Source of the DNA: Rectinema sp003452735
GTDB lineage: Bacteria > Spirochaetota > Spirochaetia > Treponematales > Rectinemataceae
Assembly (NCBI GenBank): GCA_035415815.1
Contig: DAOOGR010000001.1
Location: 124,001-188,000, forward strand
Length of the DNA stretch: 64,000 nucleotides
Reading direction: 5' to 3'
Shown here: positions 16,536 to 25,743 of the stretch, in pieces
Position numbering within the stretch: position 1 is the first letter of the stretch
Layout: each line of letters begins with the position of its first letter
The notes under the pieces: model-generated
Told to the model about the DNA's origin: nothing
Databases searched by the model: none
The model's input: only the letters and a program-made list of their open reading frames with translations
Position numbers and translations under genes: made by a program

Positions 16536-18716
16536 ATGATAAACAAACTTGAATGTAAAATTGGCAACGAGATTCTTGTATTTGAAACAGGAAGAATGGC
16601 AAAGCAAGCAAATGGTGCTGTTTTTGCAACCTATGGCGGTAGTGCCGTTATAGCAACTATTTGCTGTTCGCCTACAGCTATAGAAGGTTTGGATTTTGTT
16701 CCGCTAACTGTTGAATATTCAGAGAAATATTATGCAGCAGGCAAGATCCCAGGTGGTTTCATAAAGAGAGAAACAAAGCCTAAAGATAGGGAAATTCTTG
16801 TTTCCAGAATAATCGATCGGCCTATGAGGCCATTATTTCACAAGGAATTTGGACGAGAAATCCAGATTGTTCCAACTTGTATCTCAGCTGACCAGATAAA
16901 TCCGCCTGACATTATAGCAGCAAATGCTGCAAGCGCTGCAGTTCATATCTCCGACATACCTTTTGATGGGCCTGTAGGATGTGTACGTGTGGCACTTGTC
17001 GAAGATTCTTATATTTTGAATCCTACTTATGAACAGATCGAGCAGGCCAAGCTAGAAATAGTAGTTGCCGGTACAGCACAAGGTATCACTATGGTAGAAG
17101 GTGGCTCTCGTGAAGCTTCGGAAGAAGAGATGATTCAGGCCATTGAAATGGCAAAAGAACCTATTTCGCAGATCTGCTCTACAATCGAAGAACTAAAGCG
17201 CATCGCTGGAAAAGAAAAACTCGCGCTAGCCCCACTTTCCATAGAGTTGAACAAAAAAGATGAAATTCGCGAATGCGCCTATGAATTGCTATCAAAAGCT
17301 CTTTTCACGAAAATAAAGCAAGAGCGCGCTAAAGCTGTATCAGAAGCAATTTCTGCTGTCAAAGAAAAATTCGCAGATGATCTTAATGATGAAATTCAGA
17401 TGAAGCTTTTTTCAAAATTGATGGATGATCTCCAGTATGAGATCCTGCGATCCTCTATACTTGAGAAAGGATTGCGTGTCGATGGTCGCGGTCTGGAGGA
17501 CATTAGGCCAATAACTTGCGAAATCGGCATATTGCCACGAACCCATGGTTCTGCACTGTTTACGCGTGGAGAAACTCAAGTGCTCGCCGTGACTACTCTT
17601 GGTACAGTATTCGATGAGCAGATATTCGATGATATCGAAGGAGATCGACGCGAGCGATTTATGCTGCACTATAATTTTCCACCCTTCTCTGTGGGAGAAG
17701 TTGGAAGACTTGGCACCGGAAGACGCGAAATTGGACATGGTGATCTTGCTCGCCGATCGATCGAACCGATGTTACCGCCAAAGGAGAGATTTCCATATAC
17801 TATACGAGTTGTAGCAGAAGTGCTCGAATCCAATGGTTCTTCCTCTATGGCTACAGTGTGCTCTTCATCGATGTCGCTTATGCATGCTGGTGTGCCATGC
17901 AGCAAAGCTGTTGCAGGTATAGCCATGGGCCTAATTACCGATGAAACACGCTATGCTATACTTTCTGATATTCTCGGCGATGAAGATCATCTTGGCGATA
18001 TGGATTTTAAAGTAGCGGGCACGAAAGATGGTATCACGGGTTTTCAAATGGATATCAAAATATCCAGTGTTTCGACGGAGATTCTTCGAAAAGCTCTAGA
18101 GCAAGCAAAGCAGGGTCGCCTTCATATCCTCTCTATTATGGAAAAGACTATTGCTGAACCACAGAGCGAAATCTCACCCTTTGCTCCTCAGGTGATAAAT
18201 GCGCGAATCGATCCCGAAAAAATAGGCCTTGTGATCGGCCCTTCAGGCAAGAATATAAAGGCACTCTCTGAAAAATTCGATGTTCAGATTAACATCGATG
18301 AGGATGGATATCTTACAGTTTACGGTAAAGACCAGAAATCCGCCTATAGTGCTCGCGATGCTATTTTGGGAATGGTTGAGGAACCAGAAGTCGGAAAGAT
18401 ATATACAGGTACTGTTAAGCGGATCATGGATTTTGGCGCTTTTATCGAAATACTACCGGGTCGCGAAGGCTTATGCCATATTTCGAAGCTCTCAAAGGGA
18501 CATGTAGACAAGGTTAGCGATCTACTTAAAGAAGGAGACACTATCAAGGTCAAGCTCATGGAAATTGATCACCTTGGAAGGCTCAATCTTGCAGCTGTGG
18601 ATGCGCTTGATGACAAAGGACAGATAGCGCAGCGAGATACGAGACGAAATGAAAGACCTTCTGATCGACAGAGAGATATGCGGTCATCTCGCCATGATTC
18701 ACATTGGGATAGGTAA
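16536..18716 (+). CDS. pnp: Polyribonucleotide nucleotidyltransferase (PNPase)
   Basis: 726 residues. Two RNase PH-like cores (about 1-220 and 310-540; second core motifs RTHGSALFTRGETQVLAVTTLGT and DILGDEDHLGDMDFKVAGT), a KH domain (GLVIGPSGKNIKALSE), an S1 domain (GKIYTGTVKRIMDFGAFIEIL) and a basic Arg/Asp-rich tail. It degrades RNA 3' to 5' with phosphate. An AAGGA precedes the ATG at 16536. In many bacteria the pnp leader is an RNase III target; I see no strong hairpin in the 68-nt rpsO-pnp gap. Confidence 0.98.
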   Translation: MINKLECKIGNEILVFETGRMAKQANGAVFATYGGSAVIATICCSPTAIEGLDFVPLTVEYSEKYYAAGKIPGGFIKRETKPKDREILVSRIIDRPMRPLFHKEFGREIQIVPTCISADQINPPDIIAANAASAAVHISDIPFDGPVGCVRVALVEDSYILNPTYEQIEQAKLEIVVAGTAQGITMVEGGSREASEEEMIQAIEMAKEPISQICSTIEELKRIAGKEKLALAPLSIELNKKDEIRECAYELLSKALFTKIKQERAKAVSEAISAVKEKFADDLNDEIQMKLFSKLMDDLQYEILRSSILEKGLRVDGRGLEDIRPITCEIGILPRTHGSALFTRGETQVLAVTTLGTVFDEQIFDDIEGDRRERFMLHYNFPPFSVGEVGRLGTGRREIGHGDLARRSIEPMLPPKERFPYTIRVVAEVLESNGSSSMATVCSSSMSLMHAGVPCSKAVAGIAMGLITDETRYAILSDILGDEDHLGDMDFKVAGTKDGITGFQMDIKISSVSTEILRKALEQAKQGRLHILSIMEKTIAEPQSEISPFAPQVINARIDPEKIGLVIGPSGKNIKALSEKFDVQINIDEDGYLTVYGKDQKSAYSARDAILGMVEEPEVGKIYTGTVKRIMDFGAFIEILPGREGLCHISKLSKGHVDKVSDLLKEGDTIKVKLMEIDHLGRLNLAAVDALDDKGQIAQRDTRRNERPSDRQRDMRSSRHDSHWDR

Positions 18717-18742
18717 TCATCGAATAATATGATATGTTTGAA

Positions 18743-18813
18743 AATTGGTCTATTTCTTCTTTGAAAGCTATCACTATAAACGAGATATTCTATGATATAG
18801 ACCTAATTTTTAT
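18743..18813 (+). terminator. Possible long-loop terminator after pnp
   Basis: AATTGGTCTAT (18743-18753) pairs with ATAGACCTAATT (18797-18808) with one bulged base, then a short T-run. The loop is about 43 nt, long for an intrinsic terminator. A weak promoter-like TTGAAA (18761-18766) with GATATT 17 nt on lies inside the loop and may serve dut. Confidence 0.35.
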
Positions 18814-18833
18814 AGCAATAAGGGTATTCTAGA

Positions 18834-19289
18834 ATGATGAAACCTGAAGAAAGAGCAATAGGAGTTATAATTGCGCTCTCCGAAGGAGCACAGATGCCTC
18901 AATACGCTACAGATCATGCAGCAGGAGCAGATCTCTATGCTGTTCTAGAAAATCCCTTAGTGCTGGAACCTTTATCGAGAGCATTGATCCCCACGGGTCT
19001 TAGAATTGCTCTGCCTTTAGGATATGAGGCTCAAATCAGGCCTAGATCAGGATGGGCGTATCGGCATGGTATCACCTGCCTAAACGCTCCTGGAACTATT
19101 GATAGCGATTATCGGGGAGAAATCAAGGTAATTCTCATCAACCTGAGTGACAAACCATTTGTTATCGAGAATGGTGATCGAATTGCACAGCTGGTCATTG
19201 CTCCTGTAGTTCATGCCAATTTTTCGATCTCCCCTCAGCTCGATGATACTACTCGTGGAGCCGACGGTTTTGGATCGACAGGCCGTTGA
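18834..19289 (+). CDS. dut: dUTP diphosphatase
   Basis: 151 residues with all five trimeric dUTPase motifs in order: AGADLYA, RPRSGWA, GTIDSDYRGEI (catalytic Asp region), RIAQLVI and the C-terminal RGADGFGSTGR arm. It hydrolyses dUTP to dUMP, limiting uracil in DNA. The start is the first of two adjacent ATGs at 18834, with AAGGG upstream. It is separated from pnp by 117 nt and precedes lptF by 24 nt. Confidence 0.97.
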   Translation: MMKPEERAIGVIIALSEGAQMPQYATDHAAGADLYAVLENPLVLEPLSRALIPTGLRIALPLGYEAQIRPRSGWAYRHGITCLNAPGTIDSDYRGEIKVILINLSDKPFVIENGDRIAQLVIAPVVHANFSISPQLDDTTRGADGFGSTGR

Positions 19290-19313
19290 GATAAGACCGG
19301 GATACAAGTTGAG

Positions 19314-20642
19314 ATGAAAGAACGGCCCTCATTCACACTCTGGCGGATGACAATTTCAGAGATAATCACTTCGTTTTTGGGTACATTTCTATTTTTCTTT
19401 ATTGTATTCCTTATCAATCAGGTGCTGCTCTTTGCTGAGGACATTTTATCAAGGGGCGCCGATCTCTTATCGGTAGCCAAGTTGCTTTTCTATTCCTTAC
19501 CTACCATACTCGCAATCACTATCCCTTTTTCCATATTAGCAGCTACGCTAATGACATCGTCGCGACAAAATGCCGATAACGAATACCTAGCAAGCTCATC
19601 TTTGGGGATAAGGCCTCTTTGGTTATATGTGCCTTTTCTTATAATTGGATTAGCTGTTTCTATTGGATCTTTTTGCCTCAATGAATGGTCTATACCTCGC
19701 GCTGCTCAAGGCTTCAAGAATGAATATGCAGAACTTATTCAGAAATCTGCTAAAGTTGAACTGGCTCCCTATTCGATCAGTAAATATGGAGAAAAGCTGA
19801 TTGTCACTGGTGGAGCAATAGAGGGTTCATCCGCAAGCCGATTACAGGATGTACTTATTATCGATCAGTCCGGAGGGTACGATTCTGATACTGTCATAGC
19901 GGATGATGTGGGGATAGAATTCTCTAAGGATTCCCTTATGGCTATTCTAAATATGAACAATTTTACAGAACTAAAAAAACTCAATGCTGGTTCTGCAGGA
20001 GATTTTTCAGTGACTAAGGCGGGAGCTGCAGAAATTCGAATTAGGATTCGCGAACCTTTAATTAACTATAGTAGCACAGCTCCTTCTGAGATGTCTTTGC
20101 TGATGCTAGCAAACAAAATAAAAGAAAAAGAACGGATGCTTGATGATCGGATTAAAGAAAAGGCTTCCCAAGAAGCCACTACACTCGATAGATTAAGGCT
20201 GAATTATGATTTGATAGCAATTGAGACTCAGCAAAAAGAATCAACGAATAAAAACGGCTCATTGCAATTGCTACAAAATGATCTAACATCTCTTGTCAAT
20301 AAGATGAGGTCGCTTAAAAATCAAAAAATTAGCGATGCATCACTTCAGGTCTATCGCCTCGAATATGAGAAAAAATTAGTCCTTCCTTCTGCTTGCTTCT
20401 TCTTTGCGCTTTTAGCACTCCCATTAGGAATTGGATCAAAGAGAGCAGGGCGTGCGGCTGGTTTTGGTATTGCCCTATTGCTTTCGGTAATTTACTGGGC
20501 ACTACTATTCTTAGGTCAGACCCTAGGTTATCGCCAGAATACTAATCCTGTAATTTCGATGTGGATGCCAAATTTTGTTATGTTGCTCGCTACCTGTTCT
20601 TTATGGATAGTCAGAAAGATAAAAACTGGGCATTTCCTATGA
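19314..20642 (+). CDS. lptF: YjgP/YjgQ-family permease, LptF-like
   Basis: 442 residues. Topology fits LptF/LptG: three N-terminal membrane segments (about 18-38, 58-82, 92-115), a periplasmic beta-jellyroll-like region, then three C-terminal segments (about 358-378, 382-405, 412-435). In proteobacteria LptF and LptG form the membrane part of the LPS-extracting ABC transporter. Here a Lys/Glu-rich coiled-coil-like stretch of about 70 residues (about 268-345) precedes the fourth membrane segment, which is unusual. The next gene is a paralogue overlapping by 4 nt, supporting an LptF-LptG pair. The cargo is uncertain, since several treponemes lack classical LPS. Confidence 0.8.
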   Translation: MKERPSFTLWRMTISEIITSFLGTFLFFFIVFLINQVLLFAEDILSRGADLLSVAKLLFYSLPTILAITIPFSILAATLMTSSRQNADNEYLASSSLGIRPLWLYVPFLIIGLAVSIGSFCLNEWSIPRAAQGFKNEYAELIQKSAKVELAPYSISKYGEKLIVTGGAIEGSSASRLQDVLIIDQSGGYDSDTVIADDVGIEFSKDSLMAILNMNNFTELKKLNAGSAGDFSVTKAGAAEIRIRIREPLINYSSTAPSEMSLLMLANKIKEKERMLDDRIKEKASQEATTLDRLRLNYDLIAIETQQKESTNKNGSLQLLQNDLTSLVNKMRSLKNQKISDASLQVYRLEYEKKLVLPSACFFFALLALPLGIGSKRAGRAAGFGIALLLSVIYWALLFLGQTLGYRQNTNPVISMWMPNFVMLLATCSLWIVRKIKTGHFL

Positions 20643-21784
20643 TGCCGAAAAAGAAAACAGAGCAAAGCATAGCTCAACAGAAATTAGCAAATCGGCAAGC
20701 GACTCAATTTTTACCGATAATTCTGTGGAGAGCCTTGTTGAAAAAAGTATTCATCTGGACAATTGGAGGAACTTTATTTCTTTCGCTTGTGGTATCTCTT
20801 GCAGAACTCTTTTCTCTTTTATGGAAATTTCTTGCTCAGAATGCCCTTTTTTGGGATATTGTCTTTTGGATTGGCCTCGGAATTACTAATCATATGGTCG
20901 ATACCTTGCCAGTAGCTTTTCTTTTTGCAATAGTATTCGTTTTAGGAGATTGGCATGCAAACCATGAACTTGAGGCTGTTTTTAGTGCAGGAATATCACT
21001 GCAACGCTTGTTGATACCTATCTTAGCTATTTCGATGATATTATGCGCTGCTGAGTTTTGCTTTACAAATTATGTATCTATTCCTTTTTCAAGAACCAGA
21101 AACGATCTGCAGTCGAGGATGCTCAAAGAGTCCGCAGGCAAACAAACGGTTCCTGGACTTATCGTTGATGGAGGAAAACAAGTCTATACTTATAGATATT
21201 TTGATGAAAAAAATCTTCGTCTATATGATGTATCAGTAATAGAAAGAGACACTGATGGAAATCTGACAAGAAAGATCTCTGCAGTAAATGCAAAATGGGA
21301 GCAAGGGGCGTGGGTTTTTGCCAATCCAACCATTTATAAAAGACAAGATAATGATTGGCTATTTTTAAAATTTGAGAATTTTTCGGATCCAATGATAAGA
21401 GAACCACCTTCAAGCTTCACAAGACCTAGTATGAATCCTCGGCTTTTGAGCATGAAAGAGCTAAATAAACATATAGAATTCCTAAAAACTTCTGGACTTC
21501 CCATTGTAGATGCAGAGGTTGAGAAGCAGAAAAGATTATCTTTTTCCTTGACTCCTTTGATTGTTGTTGGCCTTGCCGCTGCTTTCTCAGGTCGTTTCAA
21601 GAAAAGTGTTTTTCTATTGAGCTTGCTTTTTAGCTTATGTAGCGCAACTCTATACTATGTAGCACAGATGATAGCTTCTGTATCTGCTAAATCAGGCTTG
21701 GTTAGCCCGACAATATCTATATGGGCTGTAATTATTGTTTTTAGTGCTATATCAGCAATATCTTATTTGAGCGCTAGAACTTAA
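20639..21784 (+). CDS. lptG: YjgP/YjgQ-family permease, LptG-like
   Basis: 381 residues from the ATG at 20639, which overlaps the lptF stop in an ATGA; ATG 20642 is an equally possible neighbour, and upstream starts at 20561 and 20603 lie deep in lptF. Same fold as its neighbour: three N-terminal membrane helices (FIWTIGGTLFLSLVVSLAEL, the NHMVDTLPVAFLFAIVFVLG region and LIPILAISMILCAAEF), a soluble beta domain and three C-terminal helices. It lacks the coiled-coil insertion of lptF. Probable partner of LptF in lipid export across the periplasm; the ATPase and bridge components are not in this window. Confidence 0.78.
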   Translation: MMPKKKTEQSIAQQKLANRQATQFLPIILWRALLKKVFIWTIGGTLFLSLVVSLAELFSLLWKFLAQNALFWDIVFWIGLGITNHMVDTLPVAFLFAIVFVLGDWHANHELEAVFSAGISLQRLLIPILAISMILCAAEFCFTNYVSIPFSRTRNDLQSRMLKESAGKQTVPGLIVDGGKQVYTYRYFDEKNLRLYDVSVIERDTDGNLTRKISAVNAKWEQGAWVFANPTIYKRQDNDWLFLKFENFSDPMIREPPSSFTRPSMNPRLLSMKELNKHIEFLKTSGLPIVDAEVEKQKRLSFSLTPLIVVGLAAAFSGRFKKSVFLLSLLFSLCSATLYYVAQMIASVSAKSGLVSPTISIWAVIIVFSAISAISYLSART

Positions 21785-21795
21785 ACATGTATTAT
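21767..21795 (+). promoter_or_regulatory. tgt promoter
   Basis: TTGAGC (21767-21772), 17-nt spacer, TATTAT (21790-21795); expected start near 21802, giving a ~23-nt leader that carries GAGG (21810-21813) before the ATG at 21825. Confidence 0.55.
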
Positions 21796-21824
21796 ATTGT
21801 ATTCTTATTGAGGTAAGTCCATAG

Positions 21825-22970
21825 ATGATTGAATCGATTTTTCAAGAGATGCACAGAGATCCTTCATGCTCTGCGAGAACTGGTCTACTTTCTCTTCCAC
21901 ATGGAAATGTACAAACTCCTGCATTTATGCCTGTAGGAACAAATGCTACAGTAAAAGCTGTAGAACCAAGGGATTTAGAGTCTATGGGATTTTCCTTGAT
22001 TCTAGCTAATACATACCATCTTTTCCTAAGGCCAGGGCCAGAGGTTATATCCAAAGCAGGCGGTTTGCACGGCTTCTCTGGCTGGCAAAAAAATTTCCTT
22101 ACAGATTCCGGAGGATTTCAGATATTTTCGCTTCCTCAGTTCAGAAAAATACTAGATGAAGGAGTACGTTTTAAATCGCATATCGATGGCTCTTCTCATA
22201 TTTTAACTCCAGAGAATGTGGTTGACATTCAGACTGCATTTAATTCCGATATTCAAATGGCATTAGATATTTGTGCGCCTTGGGGTGAAAGCGAAAACAA
22301 AGCATATAGAGCAACCATGTTGACCTATGATTGGGCAAAGCGAGCAAAAACTCAATGGCTTTCTCAGCGAGAAAGTGGTTACCAAGGATATCTTTTTGGT
22401 ATCGTACAGGGCAATTTTTTTAGAGAACTTAGAAAAATGAGTGTGGAACAAATTGCTTCTTTGGACTTGCCAGGAATCGCTATAGGAGGACTTTCTATAG
22501 GAGAACCAAAAGAAGCATATATTGAATACCTTAACTTTACCGCAGCTCTTTTGCCATCAGATAAACCCCGATATCTAATGGGCATAGGAACACCAGATTA
22601 CATCATAGAGGCAGTACGAAATGGTATAGACATATTCGACTGCGTTTATCCTACCAGAACAGCCAGAAATGGCTTATTATTCACTTCCAAGGGCCAAATT
22701 ACAATTAAAAAAGCTATGTATAAAAAAGATTTCGAGCCTATAGATCCTGATTGTAGTTGCAGAGTATGCAAGACTTATACACGTGCCTATTTACATCATC
22801 TTTTCAGGAACAATGAAATCCTTTATTCAATGCTTGCAAGTCAACACAACTTACATTTTATGGCAGATTTTGCTTCAAAGATTCGCCAAGCGATCCAAGC
22901 AGATAGCTTTGAATCATTTGCTAGAGGATTTCTTGATACCTATAATGCTGGCATGGAAGCACAAGAATAA
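21825..22970 (+). CDS. tgt: tRNA-guanine transglycosylase
   Basis: 381 residues. It exchanges guanine 34 of GUN-anticodon tRNAs for preQ1 (bacterial type) in queuosine synthesis. Motifs: TDSGGFQIFSL near residue 91 (substrate Asp), GIAIGGLSIGEP, the catalytic Asp in IFDCVYPTRTARNG near residue 268, and the zinc site CSCRVC...HH near 310-330. The tRNA-Tyr(GTA) in this window would be a natural substrate. It ends 67 nt before the convergent greA gene. Confidence 0.97.
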   Translation: MIESIFQEMHRDPSCSARTGLLSLPHGNVQTPAFMPVGTNATVKAVEPRDLESMGFSLILANTYHLFLRPGPEVISKAGGLHGFSGWQKNFLTDSGGFQIFSLPQFRKILDEGVRFKSHIDGSSHILTPENVVDIQTAFNSDIQMALDICAPWGESENKAYRATMLTYDWAKRAKTQWLSQRESGYQGYLFGIVQGNFFRELRKMSVEQIASLDLPGIAIGGLSIGEPKEAYIEYLNFTAALLPSDKPRYLMGIGTPDYIIEAVRNGIDIFDCVYPTRTARNGLLFTSKGQITIKKAMYKKDFEPIDPDCSCRVCKTYTRAYLHHLFRNNEILYSMLASQHNLHFMADFASKIRQAIQADSFESFARGFLDTYNAGMEAQE

Positions 22971-23037
22971 ATGATGTAAATCAAGCAATAACAATCTAGG
23001 CCCTTAGTAATTCTTACTATTAACTTTCTTAAAAACC

Positions 23038-25725
23038 CTAGAAATCTGCTTTTTCAACCTTTAAAACCTCATAGCTGAATTTACGCTCGTTGATGGTAAA
23101 GCTCAGTTTTTCGCCAGTCTTATGATTGAGCAAGTGTTTACCCAAAGGAGAAAGATAAGAAATTATCTGGTGATCTGGATCAGATTCCCACGGTCCGAGA
23201 ATTGTAAAAGATTCATTCTCGCCAGTTATTAAATTCTTTAGCAAAATTTTTGTGCCAAAAGAAATACTAGAGCTGTCTATCTGATCCGAATCGATGATCT
23301 GGGCTCGATCGAGTTCGCTTTTAAGTTTGCCTACTTTAGAGTTGAGTTCATCTTGCCTTTCCTTAGCTGCTTTGTATTCTGCATTTTCTCGCAAATCGCC
23401 CAAAGAGAGGGCATAGGCTATTTCTTTCTGGTTTGCAGGAACATCTACTTCCATTATATGTCCAAGAAGACGTTTTTTCTCATCATATTTGTTTGCTGTC
23501 ACCATTAAACCTCGCGAAACAGTTAGCCTTTCATTGCCATCGTAGAATTTTATATTAGGAAAGCGCTCGCTGATCTTTTTCTTCAAATCAAGCTTGATAG
23601 CTGGATCGACTTCTTTTATGTCGGATAGCATCGAATAGACTCTCTCGACAACTTGTTGAGGAGCTTCTTGAAGGAATTCCTCTAAATCCTTTTCTTTGAA
23701 GAGAATATTTTGTACAAGCTTATTGATCTTCCGGTTTTCTGTCGTATCTTTATGGCTATCGATTTCCTTGAATGTTATATCTAGTATATGTAAAAGGGTA
23801 AGAATAATTTTTTCTCGCACAATGCCAAGTTCCTTCATCCAAGGCTTGTCTTTTAAATCTTTAGCAAGCCATATGAAAGCTTCTCGCATATCCTTATAAT
23901 TCTCTACGATATACATAGCCATTCGCTTGAGTTTTTCTTCATGGCCATTAGACTCAAGTGCATCAAGCATTTTTACAGATCTGGCATAAGGCAAAAGCTG
24001 AATATAGATGTCTGGCCAGCTTGGAATAAAAAGCTTAATGTTCTGAATGAACTGGTTCTTGAGCTCCGTATCTTTCAGTCCAAGATAGACTGCGACAATA
24101 TTATCCTTGATCTGATCAAAAAGGTCGACAAATCGCATTGTCACATATTGTTGCATTCTTGGATATCGTCCGGACAGCTCTTTTAAGAGTAGGTAAGAAC
24201 CGACGACAAATTCGTTTACCTGTGTCAATTTCAGGAATGAAACAAAATAAGACAGCATTTCTTCAAAATAATCGGTGTCGACTTCCTCGCTCATTTCTAG
24301 ATAATCTCTAAAATACTGGACCCTAGAAAAAAAGTTTTTCTCCGCCTTAAACTGCGCATAGATTTTTTCTTCGAAGGATAGAGGCCTGTCGCGCACGATA
24401 AAAGTAGAAATATCGTCCTGGGCATTTCCAAACATAGGATCTGTCTTGAGTATTTCTTTGGCACGAGTACTCCATGAATTCCACTCAGATATAGAAAGAA
24501 CAGAAGGCACAAGCTCAGCTTTGATGCGTTTCATATCAGCGCGATTATCGAAGCTTTTGATTATGATTTTAATTGTCCAGGCTGGGTCTGCCTTTACTTT
24601 TTCTCTTAATTTTTCTCGAGGCCAGGTTGCTTTTAGAACCCATATATGATCCTTGGAAAGAGTAATGAGGCTATCGAAAGCCATTTTCAGCGACATGTGA
24701 TGATTGCGCGATTTTGCAAAATCAATAACAACCTCATCGTTGGTGATATTAGAAATTCTTCCAATATTCCATGTCCTATGGAAGACATAATTTCCTCTAT
24801 CAAAGGCAATACGTTTTTCGAAGTCGGCAATTGCCTCATGGAGAGAGCGATAGGATTGGGTGAGGTTCGAAAGCTTTACACATTCATCGAACATTGAATG
24901 TCCAGAGTAGATATTTGAGTAGCACTCGAGGAATTCTTTGCGTAAGGCAGGATTGCGCTCGTCATATTCCACGATAAGCTTGAGAATGCTCAATGCGGTA
25001 TCCCATTTTTCATTCTTCTTATACCAATCATATAAATCCATTAAAATTGTGGCAGCTTTTTCTGGCGAAACCTGCTTTGCAATTTTTTTCTGTGCATGGA
25101 TAAAAAAGTCATAATCCTCAGGCGAAAGTTGAATAAGTTTATGCCATAATTCTTTTATATTCGAAAAGAGTCCTTTATTAATATAGCGAATAAGAGCTTT
25201 CTTATAGAAATCTATAGCTTCTTCTGTTAAGCCATTCTTTTCCTTCCATTCTGCAATAAGTTGTGCTAATTCAGCTTCTTCGGTATCGATTCGTACAAGA
25301 CTTTCCCATACTGCATATCGCTGCTCAATCTTATTCTCTGCAGTATAGCATTCTGCTAATCGAACTAGGGCAATACGGTTTTCTCCAAAATCTAATATTC
25401 GGTTGCAGATATATTCGACAATATTACTTTTCTTGCTTTCTGCAAATAAATCCATCAACTGAACAAGATAAGATTCATCAGCTGGCTGGCGCATGATATT
25501 TAGCATTCCAGCGACATATAATGCAATAACGCTATTCTTTGTTTGAGATAGGTGTTCCACGCAAATCTTGATGATATCATCAGCCCCATTCTGGGCCATT
25601 ATTTCCTCAATAAAGCGATCTAGTTCTTTCAGGTTGGCGACAGAGTAGTTCGCCATAAGGGTTCTTGTCCATTTCTCTTCATTCAACATGAGCTGTAGTT
25701 TTTCACTTAATGGAGACTGATCCAT
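23038..25725 (-). CDS. greA: GreA-family transcript cleavage factor with a long N-terminal helical extension
   Basis: 895 residues, against about 158 for ordinary GreA. Only the last ~157 residues (about 739-895) are GreA: a coiled-coil with the acidic tip GDLRENAEYKAAKERQ and the C-terminal FKBP-like domain. The preceding ~735 residues are alpha-helical, with TPR/HEAT-like character, and no catalytic motif I recognise. Spirochetes such as Treponema and Borrelia are known to annotate similarly large GreA proteins, so this is lineage-typical rather than a new fusion. Gre factors stimulate RNA polymerase cleavage of backtracked RNA. It is co-directional with the upstream TPR gene (18-nt gap). 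Confidence 0.9.
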   Translation of the reverse strand: MDQSPLSEKLQLMLNEEKWTRTLMANYSVANLKELDRFIEEIMAQNGADDIIKICVEHLSQTKNSVIALYVAGMLNIMRQPADESYLVQLMDLFAESKKSNIVEYICNRILDFGENRIALVRLAECYTAENKIEQRYAVWESLVRIDTEEAELAQLIAEWKEKNGLTEEAIDFYKKALIRYINKGLFSNIKELWHKLIQLSPEDYDFFIHAQKKIAKQVSPEKAATILMDLYDWYKKNEKWDTALSILKLIVEYDERNPALRKEFLECYSNIYSGHSMFDECVKLSNLTQSYRSLHEAIADFEKRIAFDRGNYVFHRTWNIGRISNITNDEVVIDFAKSRNHHMSLKMAFDSLITLSKDHIWVLKATWPREKLREKVKADPAWTIKIIIKSFDNRADMKRIKAELVPSVLSISEWNSWSTRAKEILKTDPMFGNAQDDISTFIVRDRPLSFEEKIYAQFKAEKNFFSRVQYFRDYLEMSEEVDTDYFEEMLSYFVSFLKLTQVNEFVVGSYLLLKELSGRYPRMQQYVTMRFVDLFDQIKDNIVAVYLGLKDTELKNQFIQNIKLFIPSWPDIYIQLLPYARSVKMLDALESNGHEEKLKRMAMYIVENYKDMREAFIWLAKDLKDKPWMKELGIVREKIILTLLHILDITFKEIDSHKDTTENRKINKLVQNILFKEKDLEEFLQEAPQQVVERVYSMLSDIKEVDPAIKLDLKKKISERFPNIKFYDGNERLTVSRGLMVTANKYDEKKRLLGHIMEVDVPANQKEIAYALSLGDLRENAEYKAAKERQDELNSKVGKLKSELDRAQIIDSDQIDSSSISFGTKILLKNLITGENESFTILGPWESDPDHQIISYLSPLGKHLLNHKTGEKLSFTINERKFSYEVLKVEKADF

Positions 25726-25743
25726 TCTATTCTCCTCTCTTCG

